Notes: generated by a model from the sequence alone, not told the origin. Shown: positions 8,740 through 15,133, counted from the stretch's first letter. The stretch: DNA of 64,000 nt from Lactobacillus sp. ESL0680 (GCF_029392855.1 NZ_CP113945.1:620001-684000), one strand, 5' to 3'. Translations and numbers: made by a program.

Positions 8740-9949
8740 AATCTTTTTGTAATTTGTTTTTATCAACATTCTGAGCATCTTCAGAAATGTTGATATTTTT
8801 CTTTTCGACCTTATTTGTAAATCTCTTATTTATTTTTTTAGTTTTTTCATCTTTATCCATTGAATTACTAATTGACTTAATAATTTTATCTTTAAGCTTA
8901 ATGGATTCTTCACTGTTTGAATTAAGCTTGTTTACCGAATCAGCATTCATATTGTTGATTCTTGCCTGTTTTTCTTCAAGATCAAGCTTTCTTTCTCGTT
9001 TTCCGTCTTTAGAAAAATATTTAAATACTCCTTGGAATCTTCCTTCAAATCCCATGTTAGAATACTTAACATCACCAAACAAGCAACTCCAAATTATGGG
9101 AATTAACCACCAATGTTGTTCAACGAATAATATTATTTGTCCTGGTGATTGAACATATTGTTTTTGAAAGACTTTATCTAAATCGTCTCCCAAAATTTCT
9201 TTAAGGGTTAATTGATATTCTAGCCATGAACTTGAACTAATCTTATCTTTTGTGTTTACTCCAATTCTTGCATAAGTTTTTTCTTTATAGCGATATATAG
9301 GTGCTATATATGGATTTAATTCATTTCCGTACTTAGTAATGTTGAAAATACTTTGATGAGCACTTTCTATCCATGATAATTTATCAGGAAATTTATTTTT
9401 AGGTAATTCTTTTATCCATAAAACTCTGCGTTTTAATTTAAAAGGTGATATAGCATAGTTTGATTCACCATTTTCATCTAAATCTTCAATATGATCTATT
9501 TCGTTTTCAAAACAATTAGATACTATAGTACCTATTAAAAATTTTTTAGCTCGATTATAGGGAATAACTATAAAATCTCCAATATTCATGTCTTCTACAA
9601 AGTGGTAAACTATACCAGATCTGTATGCACTCCGTTTTAATTCGGAAGCTTGCTCTTTTTTTCGAGTTTTATCTGACATTTTTTCAGATTGAATGCGTTT
9701 GTTAAATCGTTCTAAAGCATTTTCTTGAAAAAGCTGTTTGTATCGCTCTCTTAAAGCATCATTCGAACTACGTAATGTTTGTGGAATATCTAATAAAGTA
9801 CTTAGCAATATTGAATTTGCATCAACTGCAATATAATTGTTTAATTTAAAATCATCATAATACTCAGCTCTACTATTAGCTCTAACAAACCAATACTTAG
9901 TATCACTAGGTATATCTAATATGTCATACTCATAATTAATTTTTTCCAT
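8615..9949 (-). CDS. PUA/EVE-like N-terminal domain protein with a membrane segment, putative defence or exclusion factor
   Basis: 444 aa, RBS AAAGGA before the ATG at 9949. The first 150 residues resemble the PUA/EVE-like domains found at the front of restriction and modified-base-reading proteins: YWFVRANSRAEYYDDF, NNYIAVDAN, then GDFIVIPY and FLIGTIV. Near residues 275-300 there is a hydrophobic WWLIPIIWSCLFG stretch that could be membrane-inserted. The last 120 residues are highly charged (Lys/Glu/Asn/Ser) and probably disordered. No nuclease motif is visible. It lies between int and the lipoprotein, where prophages carry lysogeny-expressed genes. Function is inferred from domain resemblance and location only. 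Confidence 0.6.
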   Translation of the reverse strand: MEKINYEYDILDIPSDTKYWFVRANSRAEYYDDFKLNNYIAVDANSILLSTLLDIPQTLRSSNDALRERYKQLFQENALERFNKRIQSEKMSDKTRKKEQASELKRSAYRSGIVYHFVEDMNIGDFIVIPYNRAKKFLIGTIVSNCFENEIDHIEDLDENGESNYAISPFKLKRRVLWIKELPKNKFPDKLSWIESAHQSIFNITKYGNELNPYIAPIYRYKEKTYARIGVNTKDKISSSSWLEYQLTLKEILGDDLDKVFQKQYVQSPGQIILFVEQHWWLIPIIWSCLFGDVKYSNMGFEGRFQGVFKYFSKDGKRERKLDLEEKQARINNMNADSVNKLNSNSEESIKLKDKIIKSISNSMDKDEKTKKINKRFTNKVEKKNINISEDAQNVDKNKLQKDFKLSNENPGVSIQFESQKDNLIPSEDVSEKEVKKEEKGSEK

Positions 9950-9973
9950 TTTTATCCTTTGAAAATATTTATG

Positions 9974-10049
9974 TTTTCTCTTCCATGTAAATCACAAAAT
10001 CTTCTAATCCCCTGATACATAAGGGATTTTTCTCTTCCATGTAAATCAC
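9974..10049 (-). repeat. 22-bp direct repeat pair flanking a hairpin, leader of the PUA/EVE-like gene
   Basis: Copies at 9974-9995 and 10028-10049 are identical (minus-strand reading GTGATTTACATGG...GAAAA), 54 bp apart. Between them AATCCC/GGGATT can form a hairpin. On the minus strand a 23-codon frame (10040-9969) runs through the unit so that the repeat encodes VIYMEEK twice; it lacks a good ribosome binding site. The position, 20-100 bp before the ATG at 9949, suggests a leader or regulator-binding element. Confidence 0.7.
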
Positions 10050-10114
10050 GGCTATTTATATTGATAAAATATACTTGTTTTTAAAAATTATAATTTATTA
10101 ACATTACTTCCCAG

Positions 10115-10160
10115 TCGATTAATAGTTAAGTTTTCCAGACAGGCTATTAATCGATTTTTT
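10115..10160 (+). terminator. Intrinsic terminator upstream of the mini-CRISPR
   Basis: TCGATTAATAG (10115-10125) and CTATTAATCGA (10144-10154) form a perfect 11-bp stem with an 18-nt loop, followed by TTTTTT. No plus-strand gene is seen before it, so it may end a small RNA or insulate the mini-CRISPR. Its stem sequence is closely related to the terminator at 10324-10356. Confidence 0.65.
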
Positions 10161-10218
10161 GTTTACAGATTTAATAATTGCTTCTTCTTAACCTCAAATT
10201 CTTCCTGGGTAAAGGGGG

Positions 10219-10224
10219 TATAAT
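10219..10224 (+). promoter_or_regulatory. -10 box of the mini-CRISPR
   Basis: A perfect TATAAT sits 10 bp before the first CRISPR repeat, so a transcript would begin about at 10231, directly ahead of the repeat. No convincing -35 is seen at 16-18 bp spacing. Confidence 0.45.
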
Positions 10225-10233
10225 ATTATTACT

Positions 10234-10324
10234 GTATTCCTCATGTACGTGAGGGTGATCCTGTTGTAATTAAAACAAATGATGCGGAAAATATAGTATT
10301 CCCCATACGTATGGGGTGAGAGGT
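10234..10324 (+). CRISPR. Single-spacer mini-CRISPR, type I-E-like repeats, no cas genes
   Basis: Repeat 1 (10234-10262) and repeat 2 (10296-10324) are 29 bp and flank one 33-bp spacer (10263-10295). Both begin GTATTCC. Each has a dyad: CCTCATGT/ACGTGAGG in repeat 1 with one G-T pair, and the perfect CCCCATAC/GTATGGGG in repeat 2. Repeat 1 ends GGGTGATCCT, as in I-E repeats of lactobacilli; repeat 2 diverges in its last 7 bases, as terminal repeats often do. The two are not identical (about six changes in the dyad alone, mostly paired). The 29+33 geometry is that of type I-E. No cas gene is present in the window, so any crRNA would depend on host Cas proteins. Confidence 0.75.
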
Positions 10325-10356
10325 CGAATAATAGTTTATCTATTGCTCGATTTTTT
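10324..10356 (+). terminator. Terminator directly after the mini-CRISPR
   Basis: TCGAATAATAG (10324-10334) pairs with CTATTGCTCGA (10340-10350) with one mismatch and one wobble, then TTTTTT (10351-10356). It begins where repeat 2 ends, giving a roughly 125-nt transcript: repeat-spacer-repeat-terminator. Confidence 0.7.
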
Positions 10357-10657
10357 ATTTTTTATATCGAAACTGGTGACCACAATCCATACAAATCATG
10401 TCTACCTTTTTAGTTTTTTTACCAGCAAAGCCAGCTAATACACCAATTCCTCCAGTAAGAGCAGTACCGGCTGCTGCTTTACCAACAGAAAAGCTTTTTT
10501 TATGTTGACCTAAAACTGATACATTTGTAGATCTACATTTAGGACAACGAATTTTTTTCTGAAATACTGAATTAAGTTAATCTATAGCTTCACTTGCCGT
10601 TGCTAAATTTTCTAAAAAACTAGGTTTTCCATCTTTACTTGGTTTTATCAGTCCCAT
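10355..10657 (-). pseudogene. Zinc-ribbon small protein gene with an internal stop
   Basis: AAGGAG precedes an ATG at 10657. The frame reads MGLIKPSKDGKPSFLENLATA..., hits TAA at 10579-10577 (codon 27), then continues in the same frame for 73 codons to a stop at 10355. The second part carries CPKC and CMDC (a split zinc ribbon) around a glycine-rich hydrophobic segment (TALTGGIGVLAGFAG). Clean continuity across the stop suggests a point nonsense mutation in a 100-aa protein. Function unknown. Confidence 0.7.
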
Positions 10658-10791
10658 AGTATTGCTCCTTATGAAATATCTTGCCATAGGTTTATTGTCG
10701 CTGGCATTATGGACAAATTAGTCTTTTATTTTTGTTCTTAATTTAATACAATTATTAATGAAAGCGCAATATTTATATTAAGGAGATAGAA

Positions 10792-11562
10792 ATGAAAAAA
10801 ATCAAGTACTTTGCTATTATGCTGCTTATACCAATGATACTTGCTGTTGCAGGCTGCAGTGGCAAGAAAAAAGCTGTTAAATATTATGATTCAGATTTTA
10901 TTTCTGCATTAGAACAAGGCTTACAAAATAGATGGAATTATACAGATACAATCAAAGATACTTCCAATATAAAACGATCTGAATATACTAAAATGGTTAA
11001 TGAAGAGCTGAATTCAGTCGAAGACTATAAAAACAAGAAGTTTAAAAATGATAATTTGCATGAAGAAGCTTTGGAGTATATAAATGCTTTACATCAGCAA
11101 AAAGCTGCAATTAGTAGTTATAGTGATTCAAGCTTTCCTGTAAAATGGAGTAATAGTTACAATAAGCGTACAGATGTTTTAATTAAAATCAATAAAATTC
11201 ATAAATTATCTTTTGATTCTAAATATGATAGTTATTGGACTGAAATCACACGGAATGGATCCAGTGTTGAAAATAAAAGTAAAAGAGAACAGCAAATTTC
11301 CACATTAATTAAGCATATTAAGTTTAAATTGTCTAAAAACGAAGATGGCTTCAAAACTTATGATGCAAATGTAAAGAATACCACTGATTATAGTTTCAAG
11401 ACTTTTTTAATTAATGTTAAATTGTTAAACAATAAAGGAGTTGTAGTTGATACTCAACCAGTTAGTGTTGAAAACTGGAGTAAGAAACAAACTAATCAAT
11501 TAGAATTTGAAACCGATAAAGATTTTAGTAGATATAAAATTGTTAAAGACTTTATAGAATAA
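10792..11562 (+). CDS. Prophage lipoprotein, possible superinfection-exclusion factor
   Basis: 256 aa with a lipoprotein signal peptide: MKKIKY, hydrophobic core, lipobox LAVAGC, lipidated Cys near residue 22, then a basic GKKK linker. The middle is alpha-helical and charged; the C-terminal 80 residues (KTYDANVKNTTDYSF... VKLLNNKGVVVDT) resemble a small beta-sandwich of the FxLyD type. AAGGAGA precedes the ATG. Lipoproteins at this map position between int and the repressor act as superinfection-exclusion proteins in phages of lactic acid bacteria (Ltp of TP-J34 is the model). The role is inferred from location and secretion signal. Confidence 0.7.
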   Translation: MKKIKYFAIMLLIPMILAVAGCSGKKKAVKYYDSDFISALEQGLQNRWNYTDTIKDTSNIKRSEYTKMVNEELNSVEDYKNKKFKNDNLHEEALEYINALHQQKAAISSYSDSSFPVKWSNSYNKRTDVLIKINKIHKLSFDSKYDSYWTEITRNGSSVENKSKREQQISTLIKHIKFKLSKNEDGFKTYDANVKNTTDYSFKTFLINVKLLNNKGVVVDTQPVSVENWSKKQTNQLEFETDKDFSRYKIVKDFIE

Positions 11563-11570
11563 TAAATTCT

Positions 11571-11599
11571 AATGCAGATCATCACGATCTGCATTTTTT
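11571..11599 (+). terminator. Terminator after the lipoprotein gene
   Basis: AATGCAGATC pairs perfectly with GATCTGCATT around ATCAC, followed by TTTTTT. It separates this plus-strand gene from the convergent ImmA gene. Confidence 0.95.
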
Positions 11600-11639
11600 G
11601 TATGAAAATTAATTATTAATAATACCGCTTACTTTAAAA

Positions 11640-12047
11640 TCAAAATAAAAGATCATCGTTATTCCTAAATAAATTCACTACATCATTATACATTCTGTTT
11701 GGAATACCATAAGCTTGCATAAATTGGCTGGGTTCTTCATAGCAATCGTACTGCTTAGTGGCATAATCAAAGATTAAATTAAGTGAATAAAGGTCGGCGT
11801 GACGTTCCTTAGATGTAAGAGCGGTGCCGCAATAACGTGAAATCCCCTGATCGCCATCAATTAAATGACCGATTTCATGACCAATAATGAAAGGTAACTC
11901 AGCTTTATTTTTCCAATTAGTGTTGATAATGATAAGCTTTTTAGTTTTATTAGCAAAAGAACTGTAATCCTCATCAGCTGGAACTAGTAAGTAACCAATA
12001 TCCTGACTAAAAGCGAAATCGAATAAATATTGTATTAAGTCGTTCAT
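11640..12047 (-). CDS. ImmA/IrrE-type (M78) metallopeptidase
   Basis: 135 aa with the zinc-protease motif HEIGHLIDG near residue 75 and a downstream ERHAD acidic ligand region. ImmA proteases cleave or inactivate the cognate phage repressor during induction. AAGGA precedes the ATG. It normally lies directly after the repressor; here a 287-aa PemK-domain gene and a terminator lie between. It may need its own promoter or readthrough. Confidence 0.85.
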   Translation of the reverse strand: MNDLIQYLFDFAFSQDIGYLLVPADEDYSSFANKTKKLIIINTNWKNKAELPFIIGHEIGHLIDGDQGISRYCGTALTSKERHADLYSLNLIFDYATKQYDCYEEPSQFMQAYGIPNRMYNDVVNLFRNNDDLLF

Positions 12048-12060
12048 TAAAAATCCTTAA

Positions 12061-12096
12061 AAACAAAAAAGAGAGAAGAAATTGATTTCTTCTCTC
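12061..12096 (-). terminator. Minus-strand terminator after the repressor-PemK operon
   Basis: GAGAGAAGAAAT (12071-12082) and ATTTCTTCTCTC (12085-12096) form a 12-bp perfect stem. On the minus strand it is followed by TTTTTTG and TTT. It would attenuate transcription into ImmA. Confidence 0.85.
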
Positions 12097-12178
12097 GAGC
12101 ATAAGCTCATCTAAATATAAGATCACTACGTGATCGACACTCATTCGTGCCTATGCATAAAGAATATCACATGTGATA
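12097..12178 (-). ncRNA. Structured region with serial hairpins between PemK and ImmA genes
   Basis: Read on the minus strand: palindrome TATCACATGTGATA (12178-12165), GGCAC-GAATGA-GTGTC, GATCAC-GTA-GTGATC (12135-12121) and GAGC-TTAT-GCTC, immediately followed by the 12-bp terminator hairpin. Four dyads in 115 bp is more than expected for a simple 3' UTR. It could be a small RNA, an mRNA-stability element or an operator cluster. No known RNA family is recognised. Confidence 0.4.
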
Positions 12179-12185
12179 GGTGAAA

Positions 12186-13049
12186 TCAAATTAGATTATT
12201 TAGACTAATCTTTATTTTATGAAGAGCATTATCTGAAATAAGAATTCTATTAACGACACTTCTGTCATAAAAATCAATTAATCTTAATTTACTTATTGTT
12301 TTAATGTTATTTACTGCAGCAAAAGTATTTTTATTATGCTTTTTTACTTCGTTACTAAATTTTTTTATTTTATTTGTGGATAAATTTAACTTGATTAATT
12401 TTTCATTAAGTTTATCAGTGGCTTCAAAGAGATCAGATACTTTACTTAATGTAGGATAATGATCACTATTTGCATATTTTGCTAGCAGTCCTTTTAAAAA
12501 AATCCAGTCTTTTTCATCAACAGCATTAGTCTGCTTGTATTTTTTACTCATTTTTTGCAAAGCAGTAGATTGAGTAATAATATTTATTTCTTCCTTTGTT
12601 GCTTTTGGGCCGCCTTTTAAAATATTTGGCAATTCACTTAATTCTTTTGAAACTGATTTTAATTCGTTAGAGGTAGATTTTCTAGAAGCAAATACAGCTT
12701 CTTGCATTCTATTTGTAAGTTCCTTACCAAGACTTACATAAGAACTGTGCAGTTTAGAAGACAAAGGTACAACTGTTAAAACAGTTTTATATTTATCATC
12801 TTTTTTATTTAAAACTACAGCAAAATGTGGACCACAAAGTTCTTGACCAATAGAGGTACCAAAGTTAACTAAAACTATTTCTCCAGGAATGTACTTTCTA
12901 TAATACCTGGGTGTAGTTTTATTTACTTCATTTTGAAGTTGATAAGCATAGAAAGAAACCCATGATGGTAGATGTTTAATTTTAAAATTATCAATATCAC
13001 TGTAATACAGTTTTAAAAAATGCTGAATCTTTTTTTCTTTATCTATCAT
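12186..13049 (-). CDS. PemK/MazF-domain protein embedded in the repressor operon
   Basis: 287 aa. Residues about 48-110 hold a PemK/MazF-type core: YIPGEIVLVNFGTSIGQE, then GPHFAVVLNK, then LTVVPLSS. MazF-family toxins are mRNA interferases. The protein is much longer than the usual 110-120 aa; the last 150 residues are helical and Lys-rich with no recognised domain. It begins 5 bp after the repressor stop, with only a weak ribosome binding site, so translation is probably coupled to the repressor. No separate MazE-like antitoxin is seen; the repressor or the C-terminal part could play that role, which is inference. Confidence 0.75.
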   Translation of the reverse strand: MIDKEKKIQHFLKLYYSDIDNFKIKHLPSWVSFYAYQLQNEVNKTTPRYYRKYIPGEIVLVNFGTSIGQELCGPHFAVVLNKKDDKYKTVLTVVPLSSKLHSSYVSLGKELTNRMQEAVFASRKSTSNELKSVSKELSELPNILKGGPKATKEEINIITQSTALQKMSKKYKQTNAVDEKDWIFLKGLLAKYANSDHYPTLSKVSDLFEATDKLNEKLIKLNLSTNKIKKFSNEVKKHNKNTFAAVNNIKTISKLRLIDFYDRSVVNRILISDNALHKIKISLNNLI

Positions 13050-13054
13050 TTTAT

Positions 13055-13396
13055 CTATCTCTTTCTACCATGTTGAATATCAGAATCCATTAAATGCTTT
13101 ATGATGTCTAGATAATCATCTGGTATAGGACGACCACGGTAAGACAGCAATTCATCGTTTTCGATGTCTACAGCATGATGGTTCTTCGAAACAGGCGAGG
13201 GGTCATCAGTATTACCTAGCAGGTAATCTGTAGATGTATGAAGAACTTTAGCCACCTTTTGCAGGTTATCGCTAGTTGGCGTTTGCGTTTTCCAACGATA
13301 AATTGAGTTTGTGCCTATTCCAGCTTGTTCGTTCACTTTCGCTAAAGTTAAATGTTGCTGTTTAGTTAATTTTTTTATTCGCTCGAATGTATTCAT
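13055..13396 (-). CDS. Phage repressor, XRE/CI-like HTH
   Basis: 113 aa. The N-terminal HTH_3 domain (residues 1-62) shows LAKVNEQAGIGTNSIYRWKT and the LHTSTDYLLGNTDD end typical of lactobacillus CI-like repressors. The short C-terminal part (IPDDYLDIIKHLM) lacks a LexA-type Ser-Lys protease domain, in line with ImmA-mediated rather than self cleavage. It is transcribed leftward, divergent from the early genes. Cognate operators are seen at 13429-13446 and 13581-13598. Confidence 0.9.
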   Translation of the reverse strand: MNTFERIKKLTKQQHLTLAKVNEQAGIGTNSIYRWKTQTPTSDNLQKVAKVLHTSTDYLLGNTDDPSPVSKNHHAVDIENDELLSYRGRPIPDDYLDIIKHLMDSDIQHGRKR

Positions 13397-13426
13397 ATCA
13401 AGGTTTCTCCAATCCTTGACAAAAAA

Positions 13427-13481
13427 TATTTAGCGCAATCACTAAAAACATGTTGACTATTTAGCGAAAACGCGTTTTAAT
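13427..13481. promoter_or_regulatory. Divergent repressor/early promoters with operator O1 and a half-site
   Basis: Rightward promoter: TTGACT (13453-13458), 17 bp, TTTAAT (13476-13481), with the half-site TTTAGCG at 13460-13466. Leftward: weak CAACAT (13455-13450), 17 bp, TAAATA (13432-13427). The 18-bp operator TTTAGCGCAATCACTAAA (13429-13446) covers the leftward -10 and spacer. The two -35 elements overlap, so repressor binding could switch between the lytic and lysogenic directions. Confidence 0.6.
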
Positions 13482-13580
13482 ATATTTGTCAACGAAATTA
13501 CTAACGTTTTTAAGTAAACAAAAAAGTGTTAAGAATTGCATGGGGATGCGTCTTAGTTGCTTTCTTTGTTACGTTTTTAT

Positions 13581-13598
13581 ATTAGTGTTTTCGCTAAT
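13581..13598. promoter_or_regulatory. Second repressor operator
   Basis: ATTAGTGTTTTCGCTAAT is an 18-bp imperfect dyad with the same half-sites as O1 (TTAGYG / CRCTAA). Another half-site TTTAGTG lies at 13613-13619. Spacing of about 150 bp from O1 allows cooperative binding or looping. A TTGACA at 13625-13630 has no clear -10. Confidence 0.6.
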
Positions 13599-13671
13599 AA
13601 TTGTCAATACGTTTTAGTGATTTATTGACATAATTATTATCAGAATTATTGAAAGGAAGGAGATGGGATTA

Positions 13672-13791
13672 ATGGAAGTAACGTTTAAAGGTACGCCTGA
13701 TGAAATAAAAAATATGCTCCACATTGAAGATGAGGAGCATATAAGTATACTATCCAAGCCTAAAAATAAAAATATTAAGAATCCGTATTGA
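13672..13791 (+). CDS. Small early phage protein, 39 aa
   Basis: First frame of the rightward operon: ATG at 13672 after AAGGAAGGAG. The sequence begins MEVTFKGTPDEIKNML and is charged and soluble. The last 17 bp overlap the convergent Cas2-like gene. No function is recognised. Confidence 0.6.
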   Translation: MEVTFKGTPDEIKNMLHIEDEEHISILSKPKNKNIKNPY

Positions 13792-14062
13792 AAATATTCT
13801 CACGAATAAACTTCCAATTTTCTTTGGAAGCTAGTCCTGAATAATTATTAACTAGTTCACAAATAAAAAGCTCATCATTTCCATCAAAAACTTGGTGAAG
13901 ATTATCAGTCATTTCATCTGGTGTGTATTCAGAACGTATTAACCATACAGATTCTTGTAATTTTATATAAGCTTTTGAAAATCCTTCAATCAATTTCTTG
14001 ACGTCAGAATATTTCTGTCCCGGATTATTCAAATCATAAGTAATTATATAAGGCTTATCCAT
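13775..14062 (-). CDS. Cas2-like / SinR-family small protein
   Basis: 95 aa from the ATG at 14062, chosen for the AAAGGAGG just upstream; the ATG at 14086 lacks one. The pattern is that of Cas2-like ferredoxin-fold proteins: PYIITYDLNNPGQKY (first strand and conserved YDL), helix, ESVWLIRSEYTPDE, then DGNDELFICELVN. Such proteins are often annotated as SinR family and are distant kin of Cas2 and VapD; nuclease activity is uncertain. An extended -10 (TGAGATAAT on the minus strand, 14096-14088) could drive it. It lies antisense to the early operon, between the repressor switch and the antirepressor. Confidence 0.65.
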   Translation of the reverse strand: MDKPYIITYDLNNPGQKYSDVKKLIEGFSKAYIKLQESVWLIRSEYTPDEMTDNLHQVFDGNDELFICELVNNYSGLASKENWKFIRENIFNTDS

Positions 14063-14141
14063 AATTAATCGCCTCCTTTCTAACATGATTATCTCATATA
14101 TTTAGGAGGCGGTTTCATAAATTAGAAAGGAAGTGAAAAAT

Positions 14142-14354
14142 ATGCCAACTGAACAAGTACTAGCTAATGCGAAATTTCAGATTGAACGTGATATCAAGAC
14201 TGCAATGATTAACAAAGGCTTTACCGTTTCTAGTTTGGCTGAGTTGATCAACAAAAATCGATCAATAGTTAGTCAAGCTATTCATGGCGGAACAACACCA
14301 CGTGATGTTAAAACGAGGAAGAAAATTTATAAGGTTCTAGGAATGGAGAATTAG
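14142..14354 (+). CDS. Cro-like HTH protein
   Basis: 70 aa; AAAGGAAG lies 9 bp before the ATG at 14142 (a GTG at 14133 is in frame but too close). The HTH is visible as GFTVSSLAELINKNRSIVSQ with a recognition helix ending AIHGG. Small HTH proteins at this position act as Cro or as early regulators. It ends one base before the antirepressor start. Confidence 0.75.
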   Translation: MPTEQVLANAKFQIERDIKTAMINKGFTVSSLAELINKNRSIVSQAIHGGTTPRDVKTRKKIYKVLGMEN

Positions 14355-14355
14355 A

Positions 14356-15116
14356 ATGCAAGAACTAATTAAAACAACAGTTGATGAAAATGGAAAGATT
14401 GCCGTAAGCGGTCGAGAATTGCACAAGTTCTTAGGAATAGAAGCAAGATATAACGATTGGTTTAAACGCATGTGTGGATATGGTTTTGCCGAAAATACTG
14501 ACTTTATAGCTGTTACTCAAAAAAAGTAACAGCTCAAGGTAACGAAACAACGTATACAGATCACATTATGACTTTGGACATGGCTAAAGAAATTTCAATG
14601 ATCCAACGTAATGATAAGGGTAAGCAAGCACGTCAGTATTTTGTCCAAGTCGAAAAGAAATACAAGCAAGATCAGATTAATGTACAAGAGCTAAGTCCAA
14701 ATTTGCAAATGTTTAAAAAGATTTTTGATAGTGCTGCCGAACAACAATTAGCAATCAAAAAGGTTGACCATAAGCTAGACAACATTACCGAAATTGTTAG
14801 CTTGAATACGACTGATTGGCGTAAAACAGCACAAAGCCTCATTCATAAAATGGCTAAAACAGAAGGTGGATTTGGAGCTTATCAACAAATTCAATCAGAT
14901 ATTTATAAAGAAACTGATGAACGAGCCGGTTCAAGTTTAAAGACAAGACTTACCAATAAACGCAAAACTATGGCATTAAATGGGGCAAGTAAATCAGCAA
15001 TTAATCGAACCAACAAATTAGATGTGATTGGTGAAGACAAACGATTACTACAAATTTATATGGCAGTAGTTAAAGACTTCGCAATTAAATATAAAGTTTG
15101 GGAAAAAGAATATTAA
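14356..15116 (+). pseudogene. AntA-ORF6C antirepressor, split by a -1 frameshift
   Basis: The first frame (14356-14529) encodes an AntA-type N-terminus: SGRELHKFLGIEARYNDWFKRM, then DFIAVTQKK and TAA. A -1 shift at the A7 run restores VTAQGNETTYTDHI, TLDMAKEISMIQRN and a C-terminal ORF6C domain (DWRKTAQSLIHKMAKT... KTRLTNKRKTMA) up to 15116; the joined product is 253 aa. The site is A AAA AAG in the zero frame with the stop directly after, inside the loop of a 10-bp perfect hairpin. This could be programmed frameshifting, a natural indel or an assembly error. Antirepressors bind or titrate the repressor during induction. Confidence 0.8.
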
Positions 15117-15133
15117 TTAGGAGGAATTTAAAA

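Noticed and set aside
9974-10049. 22-bp repeat pair as a second CRISPR
   Set aside because: The 54-bp period does not fit the 62-bp unit of the I-E-like array, the repeat has no dyad, and only two copies exist.
12097-13049. Type III (ToxIN-like) toxin-antitoxin system
   Set aside because: The hairpins lie downstream of the toxin-like gene and are not tandem repeats, and the protein motifs are PemK/MazF rather than ToxN.
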